Shown piece by piece: positions 11,290 through 23,007 of a stretch of DNA of 64,000 nt. The notes under the pieces were generated by a model. The model worked only from the letters and a program-made list of their open reading frames with translations. It did not search any database and was not told the DNA's origin. Position 1 is the first letter of the stretch, and each line of letters begins with the position of its first letter. A program made the translations under genes and the position numbers. The DNA lies in the NCBI GenBank assembly GCA_018902385.1, contig JABSSW010000001.1:682001-746000 (forward strand), read 5' to 3'. Source of the DNA: Physcia stellaris (lineage: Eukaryota; Ascomycota; Lecanoromycetes; Caliciales; Physciaceae).

Positions 11290-12444
11290 CGTATTCCATG
11301 CTTCGGAAATCACTATCCACGAATATGGGACAAGGTACCATTTTCAACAATCCGTGCCGTCAAGATTGACGTTCCCATGTGCATTACGGAATATTCTCCG
11401 TATTCTGTTCATCTCAGGCGTACCTATCGGAACTGGAAGCGCATGTATAGATCAAGAAATGGATGGACTAATACCCGCGACCTGTGATCCGCCACACGCA
11501 TCGAATAATAATAGACTGAACGTCTAGCACAAGGGGTAGAGGTGGCTGCGTACCTCGTGCCAAGCGTGATCGATGTCTGGGTTCAAATTTTCGACATAAA
11601 CAGTGTTCTTCGGGTGCTAAGGAGGTGGGACGAAACTGCAGCAGGTGGCTGGGTTTTGGCATCGTGCCTTTGTATATAGGCCGCCAGCTTTCTCTCTCGC
11701 TGTGCTGTAATTTGCGTCTCTTCTTTTCTGAAGAGGCCGTCCTTTTCTGTATGAGCTTCATTTAGGCAGCGGACGGCGTCGCGTAGATTGGGGATTTTGA
11801 ATTCGGCGTCGTTGCCGTCACATGTGGTCTTAGCTGCCTACTGTAGTAAGCTACCACATGTGAAAGACGACCGCCCATACACCACGTATATAGCGTTTAT
11901 TTAGCAACAAGGTGAATGGCGCTCTGGCGAGCAGGGTGCGCTAGTAAAGCTCGACTCTTTGACCCTTTTGACGCTCTGTAGTCTAGGGAAGATGACAAGA
12001 CGAAGTGGGCAGAGGGCTATTAAGGCCGACTAATGGATTCTTTGTTCGGCAATCATACAAAATCCCCTTGGATGGATGACTTGGTCAATCTAGAGCTTTT
12101 GGGCTAAACTGATAGAGAATTCGAAACGGTAAGGCATGTCGCGAGACGTGTTTCCTGACCCAAAGATATAGTGGTGGATGTTGACATCGGTGAGTCTTGT
12201 TCAGCTGGTTATTGTTCGGCACACTGCACGTAAAACTTGTCAGCCTGTTGTCTGATTACGGTAGGATGACTTTTTGGGTACCACGCGGGCTGCTTACTGA
12301 TGAATGTCAGCCTCAAACATTAATGGGAACTTTTACTATCACACCGTAATTGACCACGCATCCCACCTACATTCACATACATCATGCCTCACATCTTCTT
12401 GGTCTCTCCAAGATACAGCATATCTTTCACCCGCTTATCCATTC
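11290..12444. other. Intergenic stretch with a hairpin, no gene recognised
   Basis: It lies between the secreted-protein start and the SGF29 end. ORFs here lack family features. It contains the inverted repeat at 11818-11863. Confidence 0.5.
11818..11863. promoter_or_regulatory. Inverted repeat with two CACATGTG boxes
   Basis: An 11-bp arm (TCACATGTGGT) and its exact complement enclose 24 bases. Each arm contains the palindromic E-box-like octamer CACATGTG, a bHLH-type site. It lies about 530 bp upstream of the secreted-protein start. Binding is inference; it may instead be a small repeat. Confidence 0.4.
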
Positions 12445-13778
12445 TCATCTACTACCAAAATCCAACACATACCTCCTCCCGACCTCCATCTCCTGGTTTT
12501 GATCATCCTCAAAGCGCAATCGACAGATATCTTTCTTCATACCCGTCACCTCGGCTCTGTAAAATGTCGTTGTCTCTGGATAGCACGCAAGCACATGCTT
12601 ACCAATGGGGTAGTCTGGCAAGGATACATCAGGCGAAGGGATAGCGAGCAAGGCCGTAGCCGAGGTCTTATAGATTTGGCCGGGGGCGCCCGACTCGTCT
12701 GGTTCAGGATCTTGGACTTCAAATCTATTGGGGCCATTAGTGGTTGCTAAAAGTCTTATGGCGTAGATAGGATAGAGCGCGATATGGATTGGATGGGGAA
12801 GGGGTAGGTTACTTCTTCTTATTGCCGAGATCTGTGATGGATTTAATGTTGCATAGTATCCACTGACTGCCATCTTCCTTCATCTTCGTCTGCTTGTAGG
12901 CGACTTCATCACCGACATTGAACTTCCCGGCTTTCTCGCCCGCGGGACCTTTACTGCCTTCAGAACCTTCCTCAATTTTCACGACCGGTTCTTTAGCCTC
13001 CTTAAATTCTTTAAGTAATGGAACGGAACCGCTGCGAACACTTTGAGTCTTCAACTTATTAGTAGTTGAAGGAGCACTCGGCGAAGGGCCAGGCGAATCC
13101 GCTGCACCGTCAGTCTCCAATTTTTGACGTTTTGGGTTCCGCGATTTGGGGTTTTGGGTAAGGCGTGGGGGTTCGCTTTCGCTGGCCATGCGGAGTGCTT
13201 GAAGGATGCCAACATTTTTGATGACGTCGTTTGGTTCTTCATTTAGGATCTTTTGCTCTTCTTCGGCGGCGCGGAGGCCTTCGCGGTAGAGTTGGGAGAG
13301 GTCGTCGAGTTGTTTCATTGTGGGTCTTGATGCTAGGATTCTTAGAGTGTATTCATGTGACAGTGATTGGATGTATTTCAACTACTAAAAGATTGAGGAA
13401 GGAAAAGGAAAAGGAGCAATCTCCACCTAGGTCGGTTTCCGCTTGAGATGATAGCAACGGTAAACTTAGAGCCTTGAAAGAGATGTAATCGTAGTCTCCA
13501 AGTTAAGTAGATGCTCATTGTGGGGAGTAAAGCCTTTGGGGCAATGAACATAAATATGAGATAATATTAGACCTACATTTACCAGTTTCAGGGTCGACCT
13601 TAGCCATGGCCGCCTCCAGCTCTACGATCTGAGCGGAGATTTCCGCTGCTTTTGCATTGATGTGTTTAAGTTTCTTTACATCGGTGACGATTTGGTTCCA
13701 CATATTGCGCTCTTCGTGTGCATCTGCTGAATCATCCTTTGCCATGCCTGCCCGAGGTCGATTACGAGCAGCCATCAT
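12445..13778 (-). CDS. SGF29: SAGA complex subunit SGF29 (tandem Tudor histone reader)
   Basis: Three exons on the minus strand, 13577-13778, 12813-13332 and 12445-12724, give 333 residues (introns 244 and 88 bp). The N-terminal helical region (AARNRPR start, then IWNQ-like and EGLRAAEEEQKIL segments) matches the coiled-coil part that anchors the protein in SAGA. The C-terminus is the SGF29 tandem Tudor domain: GDEVAYKQ, FEVQDPEPDE, VLACYPETTTFYRAEV and LRFEDD are hallmark blocks; the Tyr/Phe cage binds H3K4me2/3 and guides Gcn5 acetylation. Joins are fixed by frame and by the motifs GKSSRPTMKQLDDLS and KKKKFEVQDPEPDE. The first intron is unusually long for this window. Two ATGs stand side by side at the start; 13778 is the upstream one. 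Confidence 0.92.
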
Positions 13779-14580
13779 TGGGAGCTTTGCAGGCTTCACG
13801 TGGCCGTGTGCAATAGAGGAGTATCAAGGATTTGCAGGGCATGTTTCAACAGCCATAATGTAGACAAGGATTTCCGTTGCAGGATATCTTCATCCGTACA
13901 TTCATCCGTGTATTTCATTCGAAGCAAGGAGAAACGACGAGGGGAGATAGGACTTAAGAAAGGCTTGGCAGCTAGCCGCGGGATCACGGGCCGTACTCGG
14001 GATATGCACTCGCTCTTCGAGTATTTCTGGAATTCTGCCGAATCACACATCTCCCCTCTAACACTTGAGGCAACTTTGCTTTTACATACTTCCAGTTTGC
14101 AAGCAACACGTCAAGGTATGTATGATGCATTACTGACGTTCCTCTGGTCTGGCTCCGTGGCCGGCGTCCCCCCTGCGGCGGCTCTTTAGCTTCTTTGGGA
14201 AGGTGCTTCCTCTGCAACCAATGACGAAGCTTTCAGTGGTGTGCCAGGTAAGCACCTGTTACCCAAAATCAGGAAATTAAGGTCTGTTTCGTCGAGGAAC
14301 GTGTTCGTGACTGCAGTCGGAAGCGTACTTATTACTGAGCGAGCTGTCGAGGATACGAGTACGGTACGCCACATATCTAATAAGTGAGATCGGCATCTCC
14401 AGTATGCAGGCACGTGTTGATTGGGATTGGTCAACAACAGCTTTCGGATTGTTTGGGACGGATAAGACCGTAGTACCCTATCTTATTTCGTAGTATGGAC
14501 CAGCGAAAGTATATATGTCCTAAATTCCGCCTTTTCTTTTCTAACCCTGGGTTATATCGAAGCTGTATTATATAAGCACC
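13779..14580. other. Divergent promoter region between SGF29 and the phosphoesterase gene
   Basis: No supported gene. Short ORFs on both strands lack family features. A TATA-like ATTATATAAG lies a few bases before the ATG at 14581. Confidence 0.5.
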
Positions 14581-16873
14581 ATGAAAGCTTCAGTTCTCTT
14601 TACTTTCGCCTGTAGTGCGCTTCCTATCTTTGGCTGTGAGAATTGCCAAGGAGATCATGTTCGCAACGTTAGACGTATGCAACCAGAGGCTCAGAACGCC
14701 ACCACCGCTCCGAGAGGACCTCTTGCATGGGGACAACTGAACTTCTTGCATACAACCGACACTCATGGCTGGCTTGAAGGGCATCTCAAGGAACAGAACT
14801 ATGGCGCCGACTGGGGCGATTTCGTGAGCTTTACACGGCATATGAAGCACAAGGCGGGAAATCTCGGAGTTGATCTGCTCTTGATTGACACAGGCGATCT
14901 TCACGACGGAAACGGTCTGTCTGACGCCTCCAAACCAAATGGAGCACTGAGCAATCTGATATTCGAAAACATCGACTATGATGTTTTAACGTAGGTCTTT
15001 TCGAATTACAGCGCGTGGTCTGGGAGCATTTCATTCTGATCGAGAGTTGCCTCTCATGCATAATGCTTGACGGGAATAGTAGTACTAATTCCTCAATCAC
15101 GAACAGGATTGGCAATCATGAGCTATACGTTACGGATATCGCCTATGAGACATTCAATCAGTTCAGTAAAGTCTATGGAGAGAGATACGTTACGAGCAAT
15201 GTTCAAATCTTGAATAACAAAACAGGACAGTTCGAGTACATCGGGTCAAAGTTCCGCTACTTCACCACTCCGCATGGACTCCGCATCATGTCTTTTGGTG
15301 TCCTTTATGACTTTACTGGCAATTCTAATGTCAGCAAAGTTATCAAGGCGGCGGACCTGGTTAAAGAGAGCTGGTTTTTGGATGCCGTTCAATATCCCGA
15401 GCCTATCGACCTATTTCTAGTCATTGGACATAACCCTGTGCGGCCAACTGTGCGTGGCTCGACTTTCGGGACAATATACAAGACCATCAGGGGATTACGT
15501 CCAAATACTCCCATTCAAGCTTTTGGTGGGCACACGCACATTCGTGACTTCGCCGTCTTTGACGACAAGTCCACAGGCCTTGAATCTGGCCGGTACTGTG
15601 AGACTGTCGGTTGGCTCTCTATGAGCGGTATCAATTCGTCCACATTCCACGGTAATATGAAGCCACGAGGAGTCCCGAATCCTACCCAGCCAGCAAAATC
15701 CGTTACAACTGGTAACACACCGACCTCAAGCTTGGTCTATCAAAGACGCTATCTTGATTTCAACCGACTAACATTTGCCTTCCATGCTGTCGGTTCACAA
15801 GACAATACATTCGACTACCATTCGGGCGAAAGAGTCACCGACCAAATCGCCACTGATCGGAAGAAGCTCAATTTGACGAATCTATATGGCTGCGCACCAG
15901 CGACATATTGCCAGTCATGCAAACCTTTCGGTGCTCCGGGAAACATATTCCCACTGCTAGCCACAGCTTTGTCCACCACAGTGATCAACTCGTCAAGAGC
16001 TAATAATCCACGACTGATCATCATCAATACAGGCAGTGTCCGTTTCGATCTAGTGGAAGGCCCGTTCACATTGTAAGCAACCATTTATCCCCCAGGAGGC
16101 TTCGAAAGCCTTCGGAGTCCACCTCCTTTCGACATTTCACTATCTTCCTATCTCCACGTAGACTTGTCGATCTTTTTTTTAACACCAACCGCTGATAAAT
16201 GAGCAGTGATGACAGCTTCATCGTATCTCCTTTCACGGACGCCTTCCAATATATCCCGGACGTACCATACAAATATGCCAGTCAAGTCTTGGGTGTGTTG
16301 AATAAAATTCCAGCCAATAAGAAACGCAAAAATCTTCGATCTCGAGACTTTGACTTCACATCCATGACTGGCGAAGTTTGCCCTGAGGGGATGGTAGAGC
16401 ATGCCCATGACTCATTGGAACCTCGTTCAGAACCTATGACACGAGGTCGACAACGCCGTCAGACCGCCAACCTTACTCCGGGCTACGTCACTAAGGGTAC
16501 GTTCTTGAGGATATACTTAGTGAATGATATACTGATGATCTGTTGTGCAGATGACTTCGGTATGGATGGAGATGATACAATCCACTCCAATATTCCGTTC
16601 TATCCGCAGCCAGACTACCTGCAGGCGAATGCTTCCCTTCCGACCAGCGGCGCAAAGCCTGAGACTGTTGACCTGATCTTCCTCGATTTCGTTGCTTCCG
16701 ACGTAGTTTCGGCTCTCAGGGGCCTAGGTGCCAGCTACACAGTGGCTGACACGTCATACTATCTTCCCAAAACTTTTACAACGAATAGCTATCTACCTGC
16801 GTATGCCAAGATTGCATGGCAAGCAAATGTACCGAACTGTCCGGTAGGTGCGGGTGTAGGGTCTAGCAATTGA
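14581..16873 (+). CDS. Secreted UshA/5'-nucleotidase-type metallophosphoesterase
   Basis: Four exons, 14581-14990, 15107-16072, 16207-16496 and 16551-16873, give 662 residues. The first 18 or so residues are a signal peptide ([18 protein letters not shown]). The metal-binding blocks of calcineurin-like phosphoesterases appear in order: [17 protein letters not shown] (completed by the first splice) and GGHTH. The second half matches the nucleotidase C-terminal domain. Such enzymes remove phosphate from nucleotides or similar esters outside the cell using two metal ions. Introns are 116, 134 and 54 bp; each join restores a family motif ([36 protein letters not shown]). Several NxS/T sites fit a glycoprotein. 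It is longer than bacterial UshA by about 100 residues, as is common for fungal members. Exact substrate unknown. Confidence 0.88.
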
Positions 16874-17321
16874 TCGCTGTTGTCTTAGACCGTCTCCAAT
16901 TGGAAAGCGCGTCTTCTTGGATAGATAGGCTTTGTTAGAGGATTTTCATGAAATTGATATTGTCCATGAGACAGCCTTGCATCGTCATCGAAGGTATGCC
17001 ATAGAAAATTGAAACTTTTCTCCAAGAGGGCCAACTCTGGTGTGCTTGATATGATTACTAGTTGTAGCCTTATTGGCCGTTACCTGACTCTAGCCCCTGA
17101 GCCAGGCATTAATACATGTATTCCCGGCTACGCTCTCTTAGGGCGCGAGGGCTTATCGATAACGAACTGTGGGGCTCTGCAATGACCTCAGACTCGAATG
17201 TTTAGAACGATCGAGTTGCGACGCAAGGCCAATTCGTTCTAGCGAAAACTCTTTTTTTCCCTCTTTTCAACACGTCACCCTTCGTTTTTCATAGATTCTC
17301 CAATAGCATAAGGTCCTTGAG
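16874..17321. other. Intergenic stretch before mannose-6-phosphate isomerase
   Basis: No gene seen. A pyrimidine-rich tract (CTCTTTTTTTCCCTCTTTTC, around 17246-17265) precedes the start at 17322 and fits a fungal core promoter. Confidence 0.5.
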
Positions 17322-18946
17322 ATGCAAATACCACTCATACGGTTGCAATGCGGTCAGCACCCAAACGAAAACGTAAATAACACAGACTGATACTTTACGT
17401 AGGGGTGAACAGCTATGATTGGGGTGAGATGATTATCTCCCGTCAACGATAAGAGAATCAAAGCTCAGAAGTCCTACAGGGAAGGTTGGATCTCAATCCG
17501 CCGCAGCCAAATTCGCAACAGCTACGCCGTCGAGTGGATTTTCAATTGAGCAAGAGAAGCCTTACGCTGAAGTACTCAAACTTGATTTGAGGATTGGAAA
17601 GTCGCTGGGCTAAGCTCACATAGCTATGGATGGGAACGCACCCTTCGAACCCATCTAAGGATGTCCAGACGCAGCGAACACTACTCGATCTTGTCCAGGA
17701 CAATCAAGCACTCATGTCCCAAGCAATCAGCAAGCGCTTCGGCGAGAAGTTGCCATTCTTATTCAAGGTCCTATCCATCAGGAAAGCACTGAGTATACAA
17801 GCGCATCCGAATAAGAAGCTGGCGGAGCAGCTGCATGCGAAGGACCCCAAGAATTACCCCGGTAAGGGATATGCCCCTTCCATCGTATCTCAAGGCTTAT
17901 AGGTCCAGATGACAACCATAAACCCGAGATGACTATAGCAGTAACACCATTCGACGGTCTCTGCGGCTTCAGGCCTCTCGCAGAAATATCGCATTTTCTC
18001 TCCACCGTCCCTTCATTACGAAAGCTCATTGGTGACGGCTCAGCAAAAGATTTCCAATCCGCTGTCCAAGGGCAGGAGACCGCTGACTCAGATGAGCAAA
18101 TGAAGAAGAACAAGAAAGCCCTAGAAAAAGCGTTTTCAACGCTTATGAATTGCGAGAAAGCAAATATCGCTGCAGCGGCCAAAGACCTAGTCCAATCCGC
18201 CGAGTCGGAGGGCGAGAACTTCGCAGGTGGAGGCGGGCCCTCGAACGGTGGAAAGGAGCTTGCGGACCTCGTGGTTCGCTTGAATAGCCAGTTCGAAGGC
18301 GATATAGGGTTGTTTGTGCTTTTCTTCCTGAACTACGTCAAGCTTGAGATTGGCGAAGCCATGTTCCTAAAAGCCGACGATATTCACGCGTACTTGAGCG
18401 GAGGTGCGCCAATCTCCGTCCTTTCCAACTTCTCACAGAGCAACGTAGGCTAATTGAATGACAGATATCATCGAATGCATGGCCTCCTCCGATAACGTCG
18501 TCCGCGCCGGCTTCACTCCTAAATATCAAGATATCCCAACTCTTACTACCATGCTAACGTACAGCTACGCCCCAATCTCGGAGCAAAAGATGTCTCCCGT
18601 CGACTACCCCTACGTTACACTCAACAGCACTGCCTACTCATCCTCGTCCAGCGTAATCCTCTATGACCCGCCCATCGAAGAATTTTCCGTGGTTAAGACG
18701 GAGCTCAATGGCAAAGGTGCGAAAGCTACCTTCGAGGCCATTGAGGGCCCGAGTATCTTCATTTGTACGAAAGGCAGTGGAAAGATCAGCGTGGGACCTA
18801 AGACGGAGAAGGTGGACGAAGGGTATGTGTACTTTGTAGGAGCAACAGCTGAGGTCGTGTTGGAAAGTGAGAGTCCGAGCTTTACTACATTTAAGGCGTT
18901 CTGTGAGCTGCAGGGCAAGGAAACGGCTCAGACCAACGGCAGTTGA
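17322..18946 (+). CDS. PMI40: Mannose-6-phosphate isomerase (type I)
   Basis: Six exons, 17322-17352, 17403-17423, 17480-17571, 17624-17861, 17903-18403 and 18465-18946, give 454 residues. The enzyme interconverts mannose-6-phosphate and fructose-6-phosphate, feeding GDP-mannose and wall glycan synthesis in the cytosol. Diagnostic blocks: [20 protein letters not shown] (assembled from three exons, one of only 21 bp), [22 protein letters not shown] (zinc-binding Gln and His), DDNHKPEM (zinc-binding Glu), [20 protein letters not shown] and [14 protein letters not shown]. Every splice restores one of these. Introns are 50, 56, 52, 41 and 61 bp. A Gly/Ser-rich loop near the middle ([18 protein letters not shown]) lengthens it slightly relative to yeast. 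It is the best-supported gene here. Confidence 0.95.
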
Positions 18947-20054
18947 AAAGCATCCAGTATTATGATCAAGGTATTCACGTAGCTATGAAGAGATGCGCTA
19001 CGAGATAGTCAAATGGCTGGATAGCTTTACGGGTGACTTAATATAGATGGAAGATAGATGGAGAGGAATCAAAACCAGACGCTTTTCAGCTCTCCATTGT
19101 CACTGTTGCAATCTCGTGACCACACCATCTGTGATACTTTACTTCACGGATAAGTTATAAGGTGCTAAGGTTACTGTACAAGGTAGTCTTGAGCTAGAGA
19201 TGCCACATAGATGGCCTTATACTAGATATGATAAGGCTAGAGTGCCAAGAGTGCTTAAACCTTCTGCACATGGCAGGAATATCAACGACCATCATTACTG
19301 CCACTGCATTACCTCGTATCGACAGAAAATGGGCAGCTCCCTGTAGGAGACCTGTATCACACACCTGGTCTTCTTCCCGAATCGATGGCTCTAGACCTGT
19401 AGCAGCACACCCCTCCCGTTCACTCTTCTACCTTAAGCGAATGCGAGCAAAGCATGTTCGACGGGAAGCAGGCTGACAATGGGGCTACAGCGTCGACGTG
19501 ATCTTCGGATCTGACGTCTCGAACACTGGACCGTTGGATGTCAGCTGACTATGAGAGCTGTATCAGGCAAGCATTAGCGAGTAACCGTAAAATCCTCACA
19601 TCACCTGCTTCTCCTCCTTCCAGAACCTCCGAGTCTAAGAGTAAGGCTGTCAGCCACAATGCCTATTTCATTATGTTCTGTTTTCTAGCTTTCTGACCCT
19701 GGATAGTACCAATGATCTCTTGCTGGTAGATCAGGCGTAGGTTATGCAACTGCGAGGCACAGCTCATACCCTTAGCCTGCCTGCACCATCCCAGACTTGT
19801 AGCACAGAACGGTGGCGTTCGTAATGCTCAGCGCTACCAGAGCCTCTTTGGTCGCGTTGTGTGGAACCAAGTCAGTCACGTTCTAGAGTAGCAGGATTAC
19901 TCGCCTGGACTTGCGGCATTTCAAAATGTACCAGCAAAATGCTCTCCGTATTCGGTACTGGTGGCCAGAACCTCATCCGTAGTATATATATCTCGATGTA
20001 TCTGCTTGGAACTTCATTTCATCATTTTCCTCACTCTCGACCTTCTAGTTTACA
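18947..20054. other. Intergenic stretch, no gene recognised
   Basis: Short ORFs without recognisable families. The last 80 bases before 20055 hold a TATATATATCTC-like box and probably the GMC promoter. Confidence 0.5.
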
Positions 20055-21743
20055 ATGTTGTTCCCCGTAATTTCCCTTTTGCTACACCTATTGCTCGTCC
20101 CACAGCTACGTGCGACTCCAGTCCCACCAAAGCCGTTGACGGAAAGGGCTGGGACGCTGTACGATGTGATAGTCGTAGGCACTGGACCTGCAGGTGTTAT
20201 AATTGCGAGTCGACTCAGCGAGAACCCAGCACGAAACGTGCTTCTTTTGGAAGGAGGTGGACCATCCTACTGGATCACTGGGGGCACTGAAAGACCATCC
20301 TGGCTGGCTGGCACTAGCCTCTCGCGCGTTGACGTACCTGGACTGTACTCTACGATCTACTCGAATCCTTCGACTCAACTTCTGTGCCAGAACAAAATCA
20401 GAGCGTATGGTGCTTGTACTATTGGGGGCAACAGTGCAATAAATGCCGGTTTGTTCTACGAACCACCGGCCTCTGACTTCGACAAATACTTTCCGACAGG
20501 CTGGAAATACAGTGACGTCGCACCTTCGATAAGTCGCTTGTATGCGACACAGCCTTCTACCAACAACCCGTCTCTAGACGGCATATACTATGAGCAGTCA
20601 GGATATACGTTGGCCAAGCAATGGCTCGTAAATAACGCGGGATACACAGAATTGAGTATCAATGCCAACTCTGCCAAGAAAACAAAAGTATTCGGACATC
20701 CTGTCTACGATTACGCCAATGGCCAGCGCGGCGGGCCAGTCGTGAGCTACTTACAAACCGCATTGAAACGCTCTAACTTTCACTTGCAAAGCGGTACATG
20801 GGTTCAACGTATCGTCCAATCCAAGGGTGTCGCCACTGGTGTCGTTGTCAATACTGGCGGAGTTACGAGTACCATCGGGTTGACTGCTAAGGGCAGAGTT
20901 ATCGTCAGCGGCGGCGCGCTCAAATCTCCAGAGCTATTGATGAAGTCTGGCATCGGTGACCCCACAACTCTGACCACCCTCTCCAATGCCGGTCAGCTGG
21001 GTGGTCTGGCATCATCCAATTGGGTAAACAACAGCGCCGTTGGCGTAGGACTCTTTGACAATCCCAACACCTTCATCGAACTCTCAAGCCCTGCGCTCCA
21101 AGCCTATAATTACAACTACGACAATCCGATCCCTGCCGACCGCGACCTCTATCTGACCAAAAAATCAGGGCCTTACTCCTTTGCCGGTGGCAGCTGCTCT
21201 TTCTGGGATACCGTGGTACACGCCGATGGCACCGTTGCTGGCGTACAAGGCGGCCTGGGTGCCGCGGGCTATCAGGATTATACTGACAATAACACGGTCA
21301 CAATGAACATCTACGGTACCTCAGGCCTCAAGTCCTCCGGCAAGGTTGTATTGGGTGGAAGTGATTACCTTCCTGGCCCTGATGGCAATGTCTACTACAG
21401 CAACCCGCAAGATGCGCAGGACATTGCAACGTTCATCCGAAGGCTCTTCGACGCCTTGCCTGGGACCGGGCTTACGCCGAGGAATTTGGCGCAAACTTCG
21501 AGCGTGGCGGATATTGTCAAGTATATTACGAGTTGGACACCGTACACGCGAGGTCAGGTGAACCATTGGTCTAGCTCATGCAGGATTGGAAGCTGTGTTG
21601 ATGTCAATACGACGGTTATCGGAGCGAAGAATATTCATGTGGTCGATGCTTCGATTGTGGCGCCCTTGACTGTCAACCCACAGATGGGAGTCATGATCGC
21701 GGCTGAGAGAGCTTGGGAGCTGATTAACAAATTGATGGTTTAG
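20055..21743 (+). CDS. Secreted GMC oxidoreductase (cellobiose dehydrogenase flavin-domain-like, AA3)
   Basis: A single open exon of 562 residues. A signal peptide (MLFPVISLLLHLLLVPQLRA) is followed by the FAD-binding motif VVGTGPAGVIIASRLSE. The active-site region reads VNHWSSSC, with the catalytic His, and the partner motif VDASIVAPLTVNPQMGVM carries Asn where cellobiose dehydrogenases have it. The whole matches the dehydrogenase domain of cellobiose dehydrogenase, but there is no N-terminal haem b cytochrome domain and no cellulose-binding tail, so it would need a separate electron acceptor (oxygen, quinone, or a lytic polysaccharide monooxygenase system). Expected role: extracellular oxidation of sugars or oligosaccharides in plant-wall breakdown. 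It converges with the hydrolase gene, with 281 bp between stops. Intronless structure is usual for this subgroup. Confidence 0.88.
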   Translation: MLFPVISLLLHLLLVPQLRATPVPPKPLTERAGTLYDVIVVGTGPAGVIIASRLSENPARNVLLLEGGGPSYWITGGTERPSWLAGTSLSRVDVPGLYSTIYSNPSTQLLCQNKIRAYGACTIGGNSAINAGLFYEPPASDFDKYFPTGWKYSDVAPSISRLYATQPSTNNPSLDGIYYEQSGYTLAKQWLVNNAGYTELSINANSAKKTKVFGHPVYDYANGQRGGPVVSYLQTALKRSNFHLQSGTWVQRIVQSKGVATGVVVNTGGVTSTIGLTAKGRVIVSGGALKSPELLMKSGIGDPTTLTTLSNAGQLGGLASSNWVNNSAVGVGLFDNPNTFIELSSPALQAYNYNYDNPIPADRDLYLTKKSGPYSFAGGSCSFWDTVVHADGTVAGVQGGLGAAGYQDYTDNNTVTMNIYGTSGLKSSGKVVLGGSDYLPGPDGNVYYSNPQDAQDIATFIRRLFDALPGTGLTPRNLAQTSSVADIVKYITSWTPYTRGQVNHWSSSCRIGSCVDVNTTVIGAKNIHVVDASIVAPLTVNPQMGVMIAAERAWELINKLMV

Positions 21744-22024
21744 GCTACTTGTTAAGCGATTGCTTTCCATCATCTAGACGAAGTATACATGAGGAGTTGA
21801 AGGATTTGATACTTCATTAAGAGTCGATAGACTGATAAAATCTGACAAGTGCTGAATCAAGTCTTCTTTTACAGTTCAAGGTCCTTGAGTTAACAGCATT
21901 CCCTATCTCAATTTGGTGTACATATATTTCGGAGATACCATGCCTCCGATATTCGTAACAAAGAAAGTAACGCCAGCTTATGTAGTCACTAATACCTTCA
22001 ACGCATATTTCATTTCGGCGTAGC

Positions 22025-23007
22025 TCAAGATTCGCCACGCCCTCGCAGCGACCCAAACCGCGTCAACCAGTCAAAAAGCTCAACCGCAAACCTCGCAGGC
22101 TGATCAACCATAACCAAATGCCCCGCGTCCGGAATGAACGCACAATCCCTAACCTTCCCCTCAGGCAACCTCCTCATCAACTCCTCCACCTTCCCCCTCG
22201 GGATCCACCCATCCTGCTCCCCCCACACAATCTTCACCTCGCACCTAACCCTCGCATAAAGCTCCCCATCCAGCATCTCAGCCACATCCCCATCCTCAGC
22301 CTGCGCAATCTGCCGCACGAAACTCCTCTGCTTCTCCCCATCCGCAACCCAGGGAGCAGCAAGCACATCCTCCCACCCCGCCCTCAGCACACCGGGATCG
22401 TGACACGCGCTCCGAATCACAGCCCTGACGACCGCGTCGAAAATGCCCGGGGAAAGCTGCACGAAGACATGCGGCTCATCGCGCACGAGGGTGTAGAAGC
22501 CGTCGCCCCAGGGGAGCACGGCGTTGGCGTCCACGAGCATCATGCTCTCGAAGTCGACGCCGTGCAGCAGGTGCGCGCGCAGGGCGATCGTGCCTGCGAT
22601 GTCGTGCGCTATGGCCGTCGGGTGGGCGGGGAGGCGCGCGTGCTGCAGGAGGGCGGTTAGGGCTTTGGCTTGGAATTTCACGGAGGTGTCGCCCACGAAG
22701 AGGGGGTGGGGTTGTCTTTTGGGTTTGGATTTGGATTTGGATTTGGAGTTGGGGTTGGATGCGGGGTGTAGTTCTGGGATTGGCCGTAGCCGGGGAGGTC
22801 GTAGGTCAGGATGCGGTAGGGACCTTTGGCGTGGAGGGCTTGGATTGTGGGGTGGAAGACGGCTGATGACCAGGGGGTTCCGTGCACGAAGACGACGGGT
22901 TTTATGGGCTGCTGGGGTGAGGTTGGGGGGTTGGAGGGCCCGGTGAGGCTGTAGCGGATGTCCCAGCCCTCGAAGTGGTAGACTGATGGGAGATCGATGG
23001 GTTTCAT
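22025..23007 (-). CDS. Alpha/beta hydrolase (Asp-nucleophile type) with a frame change at a hexanucleotide repeat
   Basis: Minus strand from the ATG at 23007. The first half (oxyanion motif VFVHGTPWSS; YRILTYDLPGYGQSQ) and the second half (PLFVGDTSVKFQ; nucleophile elbow AHDIAGTIALR; WGEQDGWIP; PDAGHLVMVDQP) are both well kept but lie in different frames. The switch falls in a low-complexity stretch at about 22715-22762 with four TTTGGA units. No GT donor is available there. A GC-AG intron at 22716-22762 would join the halves in frame; otherwise an indel in the repeat has broken the gene or the assembly. The nucleophile is Asp (HDxA), so the relatives are epoxide hydrolases and haloalkane dehalogenases rather than Ser esterases. 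Without a signal peptide it should be cytosolic. Confidence 0.75.
22724..22747. repeat. Hexanucleotide microsatellite (TTTGGA)4
   Basis: Four uninterrupted units, flanked by degenerate ones, lie at the point where the hydrolase reading frame changes. Confidence 0.85.

Noticed and set aside
11570-11600. Second tRNA-like word GGTTCAAAT
   Set aside because: No cloverleaf can be drawn around it.
22118-22660. 180-codon plus-strand ORF
   Set aside because: Antisense shadow of the alpha/beta hydrolase; its Pro/His/Leu-rich sequence reflects the C-rich strand.
20055-23007. GMC oxidase and alpha/beta hydrolase as part of a secondary-metabolite cluster
   Set aside because: No polyketide synthase, peptide synthetase, terpene synthase or cluster regulator is in the window.
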